From: DAISIL01 sp036822015
GTDB taxonomy: Bacteria; Bacteroidota; Bacteroidia; Cytophagales; Bernardetiaceae
Length of the DNA: 51,859 nt
Direction: 5' to 3'
Assembly (NCBI GenBank): GCA_036822015.1
Contig: DAISIL010000019.1
Coordinates: forward strand, 1 to 51,859
Below, one piece after another: positions 6,767 through 14,992 of this stretch. The notes below the pieces were generated by a model, which did not search any database, was not told where the DNA came from, and worked only from the letters and a program-made list of their open reading frames with translations. A program made the translations under genes and the position numbers. Each line of letters opens with the position of its first letter. Within the stretch, counting starts at the first letter, position 1.

Positions 6767-8485
6767 ATGCAAGCACCCACCAAACACTGGCACTACCAAG
6801 CCCTACCGCCTCCCGAGCAGGTAGAAGCCCTGGCTAGCCAACTCAACATCAGTCGGATACCGGCTACCCTCCTGCTCCAGCGGCAAGTCCACGACTACGC
6901 CACGGCTAAGGGCTTCTTTCGCCCCGACCTAGACCAACTCCACGATCCGTTCCTGATGCACGGCATGGCGGCGGCTGTCCGTCGGATACGGGAGGCGATG
7001 GAGCGGCAGGAGCGCGTCCTGATCTATGGCGACTACGACGTGGACGGGGTTACGTCTGTGGCTTTGGTTTATGGGCTGCTTCGGGAGCAATACCCGCACG
7101 TGCGGCATTTTATTCCGTCGCGGCATACGGAGGGTTATGGCTTTTCGGTGTTGGGTGCAAAGGCAGCCTTGGAGCAATCCCCCGACCTGATTATCACCCT
7201 GGATTGTGGCATCAACGACGTAGCCGGTGTCGCCTATGCCCGTGCGCATGGCGTAGATACGATCATCTGCGATCATCACCTGCCCGACGCTGCCGTTGCT
7301 CCGGCGGCCGTGGCGATCCTGAACCCCCAGCAGCCCGAGTGTGGGTATCCCTTCAAGGGGCTTTCGGGCTGTGGAGTGGGTTTTAAGTTGATGCAGGGCT
7401 TGCTGCGGGATCAAGGCAAATCGGAGTTGCCGCTCTTCGGGAAGCTCGACTTGGTGGCCGTGAGCATCTGCGCCGATATTGTCCCGATGACGGGAGAAAA
7501 CCGGGTTTTGGTGCATTATGGCTTACAGAAGTTGGACAAAAGCCCTTCGGCGGGTTTGCAGGCCTTGCGCGGGGTGGTGGCTCGGGCTTCTCAGCGGATG
7601 AGCGTCAGCAATATCGTCTTTCGGATTGCGCCTCGGCTCAACGTCGCCGGACGATTAGGTTCGGCGAAGGAAGCCTTAGACCTGCTCCTCTGCCCCGACC
7701 GCAAGCTGGCCCACACCCTTGCCCAGTCGTTAGAAGAAAAAAACATCTTGCGTCGCCAGCTCGAGCAGAAAGCCTTCAAGGAGGCCTGCCAACAGGTAGA
7801 GGCCCAGCCCAAAAGCCGAAGCGTGATCGTCGTCTATGGGCAGGATTGGAACATCGGCATATTGGGTATCGTGGCTGCCCGCTGTGCCGAGCGGTATCAC
7901 TTGCCCGCCGTTGTGATGGGCAGGGTAGCGGATTTTCTGGTGGGTTCGGGGCGGTCGGCGGGTGGCTTTGATTTGCATGGTGCTTTGCAGGGCTGCCAGG
8001 ATTTGCTGTTGAGTTTTGGAGGGCATCAGCAGGCAGTCGGGATCAAGATGCAGCCCCAACAGTTGGATGCCTTTCGGGAACGCCTCGACGATCAGGTACG
8101 CCAGTGCCGCACGCCTGCACAAGCCCAGCCCAGCCTGATCGTGGACATGGAAATTGAGTTGCCCCAACTGACGCTCCAAAGCTATCGTATCATCCAGCAG
8201 ATGGCACCCTTTGGGCCCGGCAATATGCGTCCGGTCTTTTCGGCGCGGGGCGTGCGGGTGAGCGGCCCCATCAAGAAAGTCAAAGAGAGCCATCTGGCTT
8301 TTCAGTTGCGGCAGGGGGAGCAGGCCTGGAGCGCGATTGCGTTTCAGATGATCGACCGCTTTGCGGTCTTTAATAGCAGACACCTGCTGGATGTCGTCTT
8401 TGTGGTGCGGGAGGTACACTTCCACGACCGCCAATATCTCGAGCTAGAAATCCGAGATGTATCGCTTCATCAGCCTCATCCCTAA
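6767..8485 (+). CDS. recJ: Single-stranded-DNA-specific exonuclease RecJ
   Basis: A 572-residue 5'-3' single-strand exonuclease used in recombination and mismatch repair. The DHH core is clear: IYGDYDVDGVTSVAL (motif I), LDCGINDVAG (motif II), ICDHHLPD (motif III, the DHH) and ADIVPMTGENR. The DHHA1 domain follows with GIVAARCAERYHLPAVV, SGRSAGGFDLHGALQ and FGGHQQAVGIKM. The C-terminal OB-like region (about 455-565) contains APFGPGNMRPVF. Domain order and length match canonical RecJ. Confidence 0.96.
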   Translation: MQAPTKHWHYQALPPPEQVEALASQLNISRIPATLLLQRQVHDYATAKGFFRPDLDQLHDPFLMHGMAAAVRRIREAMERQERVLIYGDYDVDGVTSVALVYGLLREQYPHVRHFIPSRHTEGYGFSVLGAKAALEQSPDLIITLDCGINDVAGVAYARAHGVDTIICDHHLPDAAVAPAAVAILNPQQPECGYPFKGLSGCGVGFKLMQGLLRDQGKSELPLFGKLDLVAVSICADIVPMTGENRVLVHYGLQKLDKSPSAGLQALRGVVARASQRMSVSNIVFRIAPRLNVAGRLGSAKEALDLLLCPDRKLAHTLAQSLEEKNILRRQLEQKAFKEACQQVEAQPKSRSVIVVYGQDWNIGILGIVAARCAERYHLPAVVMGRVADFLVGSGRSAGGFDLHGALQGCQDLLLSFGGHQQAVGIKMQPQQLDAFRERLDDQVRQCRTPAQAQPSLIVDMEIELPQLTLQSYRIIQQMAPFGPGNMRPVFSARGVRVSGPIKKVKESHLAFQLRQGEQAWSAIAFQMIDRFAVFNSRHLLDVVFVVREVHFHDRQYLELEIRDVSLHQPHP

Positions 8486-8525
8486 GTTTTTGTGCTTAGT
8501 GTAAAGCATTTGCCCGATTTTTGAG

Positions 8526-8533
8526 TATCTTTG
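8526..8533 (+). promoter_or_regulatory. -7 box for the TPR-CHAT gene
   Basis: TATCTTTG, an exact match to TAnnTTTG, lies 20 bases before the ATG at 8554. No well-spaced -33 TTG is obvious. Confidence 0.5.
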
Positions 8534-8553
8534 CTAACAAAGTATAAACAAAG

Positions 8554-11500
8554 ATGATGATGGTTTCGATCCGACAAATAATCGCACAAGTTGTGCTTGG
8601 GCTTTCCTTGATTGGGCAGTTGGCGTATGCTGCCCCGCAGGTCTCTCCTCGGGAGGGTGTAAGCAAAGAAATCGCAGAGGCGTTGCAGGTCTGTGCCTTG
8701 TATTACGAGGACGGACAGTATGCCGAGGCTTTGCAGCGTTGCCAAAAAATCCTGGACAAATATAAAAGCCAGGGATACGCCCAGCTGCTCATCAAGCCTA
8801 CCCTAGCCAAGTACTACCTCTCCATGGGTAATTTTGTGGCTTTCGATAAGACCATCCATGCCTACCTCCGCGACAGCAAAGAATACCGAGGCAGCAACAG
8901 CACGGCCTATGCCGTGGCTGCCCTTAAGGTAGCCGCACGCTATGCCGAGTATGGCAATATCCCCCTTGCCCTGGGACACCTGGAGGCCGCCGACGAAAAA
9001 CTACTCCCCGCCGGCTGGGAACGCACCCAACGCCGAATCATCGCCACCCAACTCGACTACATACAAGGCAACTACGATCAGGTGTTGAGCCGCATCGAAG
9101 GCCTCCTCCGAGACCGCGCCCAGCAACTGACCCCAGAACAAGAGCGATTCAATCCCCTCATCAACGGACAAGAGCGATTCAAGCTCACCGACACCGAACT
9201 ACGCATCCTCCAAAACCAATACGCCCAACTCTTCCACCTCAAAGCCGAAGCCGCCCGCGAAAAAGGTGATTTTTATTTGGCACAAATAACCCTCGATCGC
9301 GCCACCCAATGGATCAACGAGAACCTCTCGCCCAGAGACATTGCCGCCCTCGATAACCAGTACCGCCGTCTGCTCTTGCGCCTAGACGAAGGCAAAGACC
9401 GACAAAGCATCCAGGACGACCTAGACAAACTCTTGTTTCGCGTCGAAAAGAAAGTAGGCAAGGCGCACGCGCTCTTTCTGGATGTCCAGGAAACGCTCAT
9501 TGATTATTTTGTTCAAAGCAAATATTTGGTTACCAATGATAAAAATAAGCAGTTCCGGATTCAGTTCCTGGCCCGCAATCGCGAACGCAGAAAAACCAAC
9601 TACCACCTCTGGGACATCAACCAGAGCAGCAAGATGTACTACGGCAAAGACCATCAGCAGTTTGCCCGCACCCAACGCCTGGATGCCAAGCAAGACCTCA
9701 AAAGAATCAACTTAGACGGTGCCGAGGCGATCCTGATGCCCCTCTACCAAAACCACGATGCCGTACCGCTCTTGCATCCCGAACGCATCAAAATTGCGCA
9801 TCTGCTCTACCACATCAAACTCGAGCAGGGCGACTTACCCAAAGCCGAGCAATTCTTAAAGGACTACATCGACCGAACAACCGCCATCTTCGGAAAATCG
9901 TCCATCCAATACGAACAAGCCCAGATCGAAAAAGCCAACTTCCTCTTTCGTTACACCAACGACTTTGAGCAAGCCAAGCAACTCCTCCAAACCCACATCC
10001 CCGCCCTGCAAGCTCGTCTCCTACCCAACCAAGAACGCTACTTGCACAGCCTAGATGCCTGGACAGAATACTACGAGATGACCGACAACTACGCCGCCGC
10101 CCAAGAAAAAATCGACGAAAGCCTACGCCACACCCGTAAGCAATTCGGAGAGAACCATCCCAGATACGCCACCCAGCTCATCCGATGGGCTGACCTGATG
10201 ATGGCCCAGGGCGACTACGCCGTCGTCGATTCGACGCTCCAACTAGCCCTCAAGATTTTTGATAAAACCTTCAATCCCAACCTCAACAAAGATTACGCCC
10301 AAGCCCTGGAGGTCTCGGCACACCTACAGGCAACCATGGGACTGTACGAGGAAGCCAAAACAGAACTCCAAAAGGCGAGAAACCAATACTACCTCCATGC
10401 CGGTATCTTCAATCGGTTCAGGGACTTAGACCAAGCTGCTCTCTCTGAAAATGCAGACGAACTGGCATACCTCTACATCCAAAGCGAGGAGTATGCCCGA
10501 GCCGAACTCCTCCTCAAGCTCATCATTGCTAAGCGAAAGGACATCTACGGCGAAAACAGCCGGTTTTTGGTCAAGCCCTACAACGAAATGGCCCGCCTAC
10601 GCCGCATTGAGGGCGACTACATGGAAGCCGATCAGTACATCATGCTTGCCTATGATATTGCCACCGAAAACTATGGCGAAAACTCCCTCAAAGTTGTCCC
10701 TAGCCTCGAAATTCTGGCCGACATCAAAACCTCCATCGGCGACTACGCCGGAGCAGAAGAGTTTGCCGAAAAAGCCATGGACATCAAGCAAGAAGCCCTC
10801 GGTACCGAAAACATCGGACTTGCCAACACCTACGTACAGATTGCCCTCATCAAATATTACAGCGGCAACCCCTGGGAGGAAGTACAGGTTTTTCTGGATA
10901 AAGCCGAAGACGTAGCCAGTAACCTCGGGCAGCAAAACCCCATCTATGCCGTTGTCCTCCAAAACATTGCCTCCATCTATCTCGAACGCGGAGAACTCGC
11001 CAAAGCCGATCAAAACCTGCGGCAGGTACGGGATATTTGGTTGGCCCTGAGCAAAGATTCCCGCAAAAAAATTGCCGATATAGATGTCCTGATTGCCCAG
11101 GTTGATTTCAAAGAAGGCAAGCTCAAAGATGCCGAACGAAAACTCCTCGAAGCCCTCAAGGACTACAAAAAAGTTTTCAGCAAGACACACCCCGATTACA
11201 TCAACGCCCAGGCCGATCTAGCACGGGTCTATTACAAAATCGGAGACCTCAAGAAAGCGCAACAAAACATCCAGCAAGTTTTGGCTGCCCACAAAGCCTA
11301 TATCAAGGAGAGTTTCCCCGTTCTGAGCGACCGCGAAAAAGCCAAAGCCTGGGGCTTACGACGCAATGACTTTGAGTTTTTTGCCAACTTTGCCATTCAG
11401 CAGCGGCAAAAATACCCCGAGCTGATTGAAGCCCTTTACGATAACGTCCTGCTCACTAAGTCGGTCTTGTTGAGTTCGTCTAAGTCTGTCCGCAACCGTA

Positions 11501-12897
11501 TCCTCAACAGCGGTAACGACTCCTTGATTGCCAACTTCAACCGATGGACGGCCAACAAAAACGATCTCATCCAGGCGGCCGGCTTAGCCCCAGATCAGCT
11601 CAAAGAGTCTGGCATCGACCTGAAAGCCTTGCAGGATGAGGTGGATCGTCTCGAAAAAATCCTTAGCCGGCAGTCCAGCGACTTCGCCAGCGAAGAAACC
11701 ACGGCCACCTGGACAGCCGTCAAGAATGCCCTTCAACCCAACGAGTACGCCGTCGAGATTATCCGCGTCCGGCACTACGACGATGCCTTCACGGATTCAG
11801 TCGTTTATGTGGCACTCATCGTCCAGCCCAACACCAACAAACCCACCCTGGCGGCCATCCCCAATGGCAACGATCTCGAGGACTACTTCCTCAAAAATTA
11901 CCGCAACTCCATGCGCTACCGCGTCGAGGACTACGATTCCTATTACCACTTCTGGGAACCCATCGACAAGCACATCGCCGAAGGCAGCCGAGTGTATGTT
12001 TCCCCGGATAAAGCCTACACCCAGCTCAACATCGAATCCCTGCTCCTGGAAAACGGCGATTACGTCATCGACAAAGACGACGTACTCCTGGTAACGACGA
12101 CCCAAGACCTCATCGAGCGCAACCCAACCAGCACTCGAGCAGGTCTGCCCGACGGAATGGCTTTCTTCGGCAACCCCAAGTTTTATCCCGAAACCACCGA
12201 AGCCGAAGAAGAACTCCCCGTTGTGGCCACCCTCCGCGACCGAGGCGTAGATTTAATCAAGCCCCTACCCGGCGCACAAAAAGAGGTCAAGGAAATTGCC
12301 GAGATGATCCAGGATCGACATCCCAACCTATTTATTCAGGAGGAGGCCTCCGAGGAACGCATCACGGAGCTATTGAACACCTCCAAGCCCCGCCTCTTTC
12401 ACTTTGCCACCCACGGTTTCTTTGAACCCGACCTCAGCGATGCCCAGCGGGCTGCCCTCCAACGCTTCAACTCCTCCGATAACTCCCTCCTGCGCTCGGG
12501 CTTGCTCTTCAAAAACGCCGGCTTGCTCATGCGCGGCAACAGCTATCACGAGTACAACCTCCATCCGGGCGTACTGACGGCCTACGAAGTTTCGTCGATG
12601 AACTTCAACGATGCCTACATCGTCATGAGTGCCTGCGAAACCGGACTAGGCGACATCAAAGTAGGTGAAGGCGTATATGGCTTGCAACGGGCTTTCTTGA
12701 TTGCGGGAGCCAAACAACTGATTATGAGCTTATTTAAAGTCGATGACGAAGCTACCCGAGCCTTGATGCGGCTGTTTTATCAGAAGTGGAAAAACAGCGG
12801 CGATGTCCAATCGGCTTTTCGGGAGGCCAAGCGCGAGCTACGGGAGGATTTTCCCGAACCAATCTACTGGGGAGCATTCGTGATGATTGGCGGCTAA
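8554..12897 (+). CDS. Exported TPR-CHAT domain protein (putative caspase-like peptidase)
   Basis: A 1447-residue protein. It begins with a signal peptide (hydrophobic VVLGLSLIGQLAYA, likely cut after AYA near residue 27). Residues about 45-1000 are almost entirely tetratricopeptide-type helical repeats; repeats with A at the small-residue position and GDY/GEN turns recur (for example MAQGDYAVVD, RIEGDYMEAD, SIGDYAGAEE). The C-terminal 400 residues form a CHAT domain: LFHFATHGFF with His1287 and IVMSACETGLGD with Cys1361 supply the His-Cys dyad of this caspase/separase relative, followed by GVYGLQRAFLIAGAKQLIMSLFKVDD. Bacterial CHAT proteins are often latent proteases activated by partner binding to TPRs. 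Here export to the periplasm or surface is predicted, so a cytosolic defence role is less likely. Substrate unknown. Confidence 0.88.
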   Translation: MMMVSIRQIIAQVVLGLSLIGQLAYAAPQVSPREGVSKEIAEALQVCALYYEDGQYAEALQRCQKILDKYKSQGYAQLLIKPTLAKYYLSMGNFVAFDKTIHAYLRDSKEYRGSNSTAYAVAALKVAARYAEYGNIPLALGHLEAADEKLLPAGWERTQRRIIATQLDYIQGNYDQVLSRIEGLLRDRAQQLTPEQERFNPLINGQERFKLTDTELRILQNQYAQLFHLKAEAAREKGDFYLAQITLDRATQWINENLSPRDIAALDNQYRRLLLRLDEGKDRQSIQDDLDKLLFRVEKKVGKAHALFLDVQETLIDYFVQSKYLVTNDKNKQFRIQFLARNRERRKTNYHLWDINQSSKMYYGKDHQQFARTQRLDAKQDLKRINLDGAEAILMPLYQNHDAVPLLHPERIKIAHLLYHIKLEQGDLPKAEQFLKDYIDRTTAIFGKSSIQYEQAQIEKANFLFRYTNDFEQAKQLLQTHIPALQARLLPNQERYLHSLDAWTEYYEMTDNYAAAQEKIDESLRHTRKQFGENHPRYATQLIRWADLMMAQGDYAVVDSTLQLALKIFDKTFNPNLNKDYAQALEVSAHLQATMGLYEEAKTELQKARNQYYLHAGIFNRFRDLDQAALSENADELAYLYIQSEEYARAELLLKLIIAKRKDIYGENSRFLVKPYNEMARLRRIEGDYMEADQYIMLAYDIATENYGENSLKVVPSLEILADIKTSIGDYAGAEEFAEKAMDIKQEALGTENIGLANTYVQIALIKYYSGNPWEEVQVFLDKAEDVASNLGQQNPIYAVVLQNIASIYLERGELAKADQNLRQVRDIWLALSKDSRKKIADIDVLIAQVDFKEGKLKDAERKLLEALKDYKKVFSKTHPDYINAQADLARVYYKIGDLKKAQQNIQQVLAAHKAYIKESFPVLSDREKAKAWGLRRNDFEFFANFAIQQRQKYPELIEALYDNVLLTKSVLLSSSKSVRNRILNSGNDSLIANFNRWTANKNDLIQAAGLAPDQLKESGIDLKALQDEVDRLEKILSRQSSDFASEETTATWTAVKNALQPNEYAVEIIRVRHYDDAFTDSVVYVALIVQPNTNKPTLAAIPNGNDLEDYFLKNYRNSMRYRVEDYDSYYHFWEPIDKHIAEGSRVYVSPDKAYTQLNIESLLLENGDYVIDKDDVLLVTTTQDLIERNPTSTRAGLPDGMAFFGNPKFYPETTEAEEELPVVATLRDRGVDLIKPLPGAQKEVKEIAEMIQDRHPNLFIQEEASEERITELLNTSKPRLFHFATHGFFEPDLSDAQRAALQRFNSSDNSLLRSGLLFKNAGLLMRGNSYHEYNLHPGVLTAYEVSSMNFNDAYIVMSACETGLGDIKVGEGVYGLQRAFLIAGAKQLIMSLFKVDDEATRALMRLFYQKWKNSGDVQSAFREAKRELREDFPEPIYWGAFVMIGG

Positions 12898-12901
12898 GGC
12901 T

Positions 12902-12909
12902 TACCTTTG
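12902..12909 (+). promoter_or_regulatory. -7 box for the heptose kinase gene
   Basis: TACCTTTG fits TAnnTTTG and ends five bases before the ATG at 12915. It begins four bases after the stop of the CHAT gene. Its position implies a leaderless or near-leaderless transcript. Confidence 0.45.
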
Positions 12910-12914
12910 CCCCC

Positions 12915-13907
12915 ATGAATGCCACCGAACTCTTTGCGACTATCACCCGCCGATCCATGAAGATTGTCGTGGTGGGTGATGTGATGATCGACGCTTATCT
13001 CTGGGGAAAAGCCGAGCGTATCTCACCCGAGGCTCCTGTCCCTGTCGTGGCCGTACAGCGGCGCGAGCAACGCCTGGGCGGAGCCGCCAATGTCGCCCTC
13101 AACCTACGTGCCTTAGGTGTTGAACCGCTGCTTTGTGCCGTCGTGGGTGCCGACGAAGCCGGAGAAACCTTACGCCAACTCCTCCGTGAACAAGGGATGC
13201 GCACCGAGGGCATCCTGACCGACCCCAGCCGCCCCACCACCATCAAACACCGCATCCTGGCCGGCACGCAGCATCTGCTCAGGGTCGATGACGAAAGTAC
13301 AGCCGAGCTTACGCCTGCCATCGCAGAGGCACTCCTCGAGCGGGTCAATCATTTTGCCGAGCAGTGCGATGCCCTTATCTTTGAGGATTATGACAAAGGC
13401 GTACTCTCGCAGTCCCTTATCCGTCCCATCATCGCTCGGGCGCGTGTGCGCGGGCTACCTACGGTTGTAGATCCTAAAAAGCGTAACTTCCTGGCTTATA
13501 GTGGAGCTACACTCTTCAAGCCCAACCTCAAAGAGTTACGGGAAGGGCTACCGATGCAACTCACGATGCCCCCCGATGCCCAAACTCAGGCACAAATCGC
13601 TGCCGCCCGTGAGCGTCTGCAAACCGACTGCTTGCTAGTTACGCTCTCCGAACACGGCATACTAGCTGCCTGCCCCGAACAAGTGTGGCATATTCCGGCA
13701 CACAAGCGGGAGATCGCTGATGTCTCCGGTGCCGGGGATACGGTCATCAGCGTAGCGGCTACAATGCTAGCCTTACAGCTACCCACCCCCACGATAGCTG
13801 CCCTGTCCAACCTTGCCGGCGGGCTGGTTTGTGAGTATCCCGGGGTAGCTCCGTTGCCCAAAGATCGTTTTATTCAAGAAATCGACAAGCTAGCCATCCG
13901 CTTTTAA
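12915..13907 (+). CDS. rfaE1: D-glycero-beta-D-manno-heptose-7-phosphate kinase (RfaE1-like)
   Basis: A 330-residue PfkB-family sugar kinase. VVVGDVMIDAYLWG near the N-terminus, GGAANVALNLRALG (about 55-68), ALIFEDYDKGVLS and the C-terminal ADVSGAGDTVISVAA with the catalytic Asp are all present. The pattern matches the kinase half of HldE/RfaE, which phosphorylates heptose-7-phosphate on the way to ADP-heptose for lipopolysaccharide. The cytidylyltransferase half is absent, so it is the split (RfaE1) form. The reading frame opens earlier, at 12786, but that part overlaps the CHAT gene; the ATG at 12915 has a -7 box just before it. It overlaps convergent nadC by 18 bases. Confidence 0.85.
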   Translation: MNATELFATITRRSMKIVVVGDVMIDAYLWGKAERISPEAPVPVVAVQRREQRLGGAANVALNLRALGVEPLLCAVVGADEAGETLRQLLREQGMRTEGILTDPSRPTTIKHRILAGTQHLLRVDDESTAELTPAIAEALLERVNHFAEQCDALIFEDYDKGVLSQSLIRPIIARARVRGLPTVVDPKKRNFLAYSGATLFKPNLKELREGLPMQLTMPPDAQTQAQIAAARERLQTDCLLVTLSEHGILAACPEQVWHIPAHKREIADVSGAGDTVISVAATMLALQLPTPTIAALSNLAGGLVCEYPGVAPLPKDRFIQEIDKLAIRF

Positions 13908-14887
13908 GCTCATATCGAGTGGCTGCGCCGAGTGGGTCAAGGCACCCATCGACACAAAATCTACGCCGGCGGCCGCAACGGCAGGTAGGTCGTCGAGGGT
14001 GATCCCGCCCGAGGCTTCGGTCTCGAATCGCCCCCCGATCAGGGCAACGGCGGTTTTCATCTGTTCGGGAGACATATTGTCCAGCATGATAATATCAACT
14101 CCTCCGACGCTCAAGACCTCCTCTACCTCGGTCAGGTTGCGGGTCTCGATTTCGATGCGTAGTTGCCGTTGGGTATCTCTCAGGTAGGCTCGGGTGGAGG
14201 CAATGGCCTGGGCGATCCCACCAGCAAAGTCGATGTGATTATCTTTGAGCATCACCAGATCATACAACCCAAAGCGGTGGTTTTGTCCGCCGCCAATCCT
14301 GACTGCCCACTTCTCGAAAGCCCGAAAGTTGGGGGTGGTCTTGCGGGTATCGAGTAGGCGGGTGCGGGTACCGTCAAGCAGCCTTACGGCGCGTTGCGTC
14401 AGTGTCGCGATACCGCTCATGCGCTGCATCGTATTGAGGACAAGCCGCTCGGCGGTCAGGATGGATTGTGCCTTGCCCTTGACCTGAAAGCCCACCTGCC
14501 CATGGCTTACCGCCGCCCCGTCAGCGATCTGTACCTGAACCACCAAATCAGGATCAGCGATAGCAAAGATACCCACCGCAGCCGCCACACCAGCCAGGCA
14601 GCCCTCATCCTTGATGAGCAGACGCGCCTGCCGGGTAGCCGTCGCCGGAACCGCCGCTAGGGTCGCGTGATCGCCGTCCCNNNNNNNNNNTGCAATCGAG
14701 GACAAGACGCCCCGCCGCCGCCAGATCCGCACAGAGCGCCTGCAACCGATGATTGCGCTGGACCGGAACGAAACAGGCGAGCAGATCAGCGCGCGCGGCG
14801 AGCGCCGTCCCCGACATCCTCGGCAAAGGCACGCCTCACAAAATCTTCAAATTGAACCGGAGAAAGATACGCTGGAAAATCCATCAT
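13890..14887 (-). CDS. nadC: Nicotinate-nucleotide pyrophosphorylase (carboxylating), interrupted by an assembly gap
   Basis: NadC makes nicotinate mononucleotide from quinolinate and PRPP in NAD synthesis. From 14680 down to 13890 the protein is complete: GDGDHATLA, LIKDEGCLAGVA, LNTMQRMSGIAT, DTRKTTPNFR, KWAVRIGGGQNHRFGLYD, MLKDNHID, IMLDNMSPEQM and ASGGITLDDL. From 14887 to 14812 the N-terminus reads MMDFPAYLSPVQFEDFVRRA followed by FAEDVG, also typical NadC. Between these parts sit 10 Ns and about 120 bases that break the frame. Deleting 14681-14811 restores AEDVGDGDHAT exactly, so the gene is probably intact in the organism and the insert is an assembly fault. The exact start (14887 or 14884) is undecided. 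Confidence 0.88.
14672..14811. repeat. 9-base direct repeat flanking the gap insert in nadC
   Basis: CGCCGTCCC occurs at 14672-14680, just before the Ns, and again at 14803-14811, just after the foreign-looking segment. One copy is needed for an intact nadC frame. This could mark a misjoin or, less likely, a target-site duplication. Confidence 0.7.
14681..14802. other. Assembly gap (10 N) plus 112 bases of foreign-looking GC-rich sequence
   Basis: Ns at 14681-14690 are followed by a segment that does not belong to nadC and looks more GC-rich than its neighbours. On the minus strand it has an open frame containing LLACFVPVQRNHRLQ and ending AAAGRLVLDC at the gap, composed like a protein from a GC-rich genome. 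I cannot identify it. It is best treated as a contig-end artefact or contamination. Confidence 0.65.
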
Positions 14888-14992
14888 CAGTGCTTTTGGG
14901 AGCCAATATACAAAAAACGCCTTGCAACAACATATCGAAAAAAACACCTATCTTGCCACACTTACACAAAAACCATCCAACACCGCAACATC

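Noticed and set aside
8485..8506. CTAAG...CTTAG inverted repeat after recJ as a terminator
   Set aside because: Five-base stem with an eight-base loop and no T-run; too weak to call.
8554..12897. CHAT-TPR gene as part of a cytoplasmic anti-phage system such as a gRAMP/Craspase-type pair
   Set aside because: The protein has a signal peptide, and no CRISPR, nuclease, reverse transcriptase or other defence gene lies nearby.
14681..14811. Insertion sequence with a 9-base target-site duplication in nadC
   Set aside because: The right end shows an open protein frame running into the repeat, with no sign of a terminal inverted repeat, and the rest is hidden by Ns. A misjoin explains the data more simply.
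14605..14832. Reverse frame containing the foreign-looking LLACFVPVQRNHRLQ stretch
   Set aside because: It starts in nadC's own sequence in a different frame and runs through the Ns; it is not a complete gene and probably not part of this genome.
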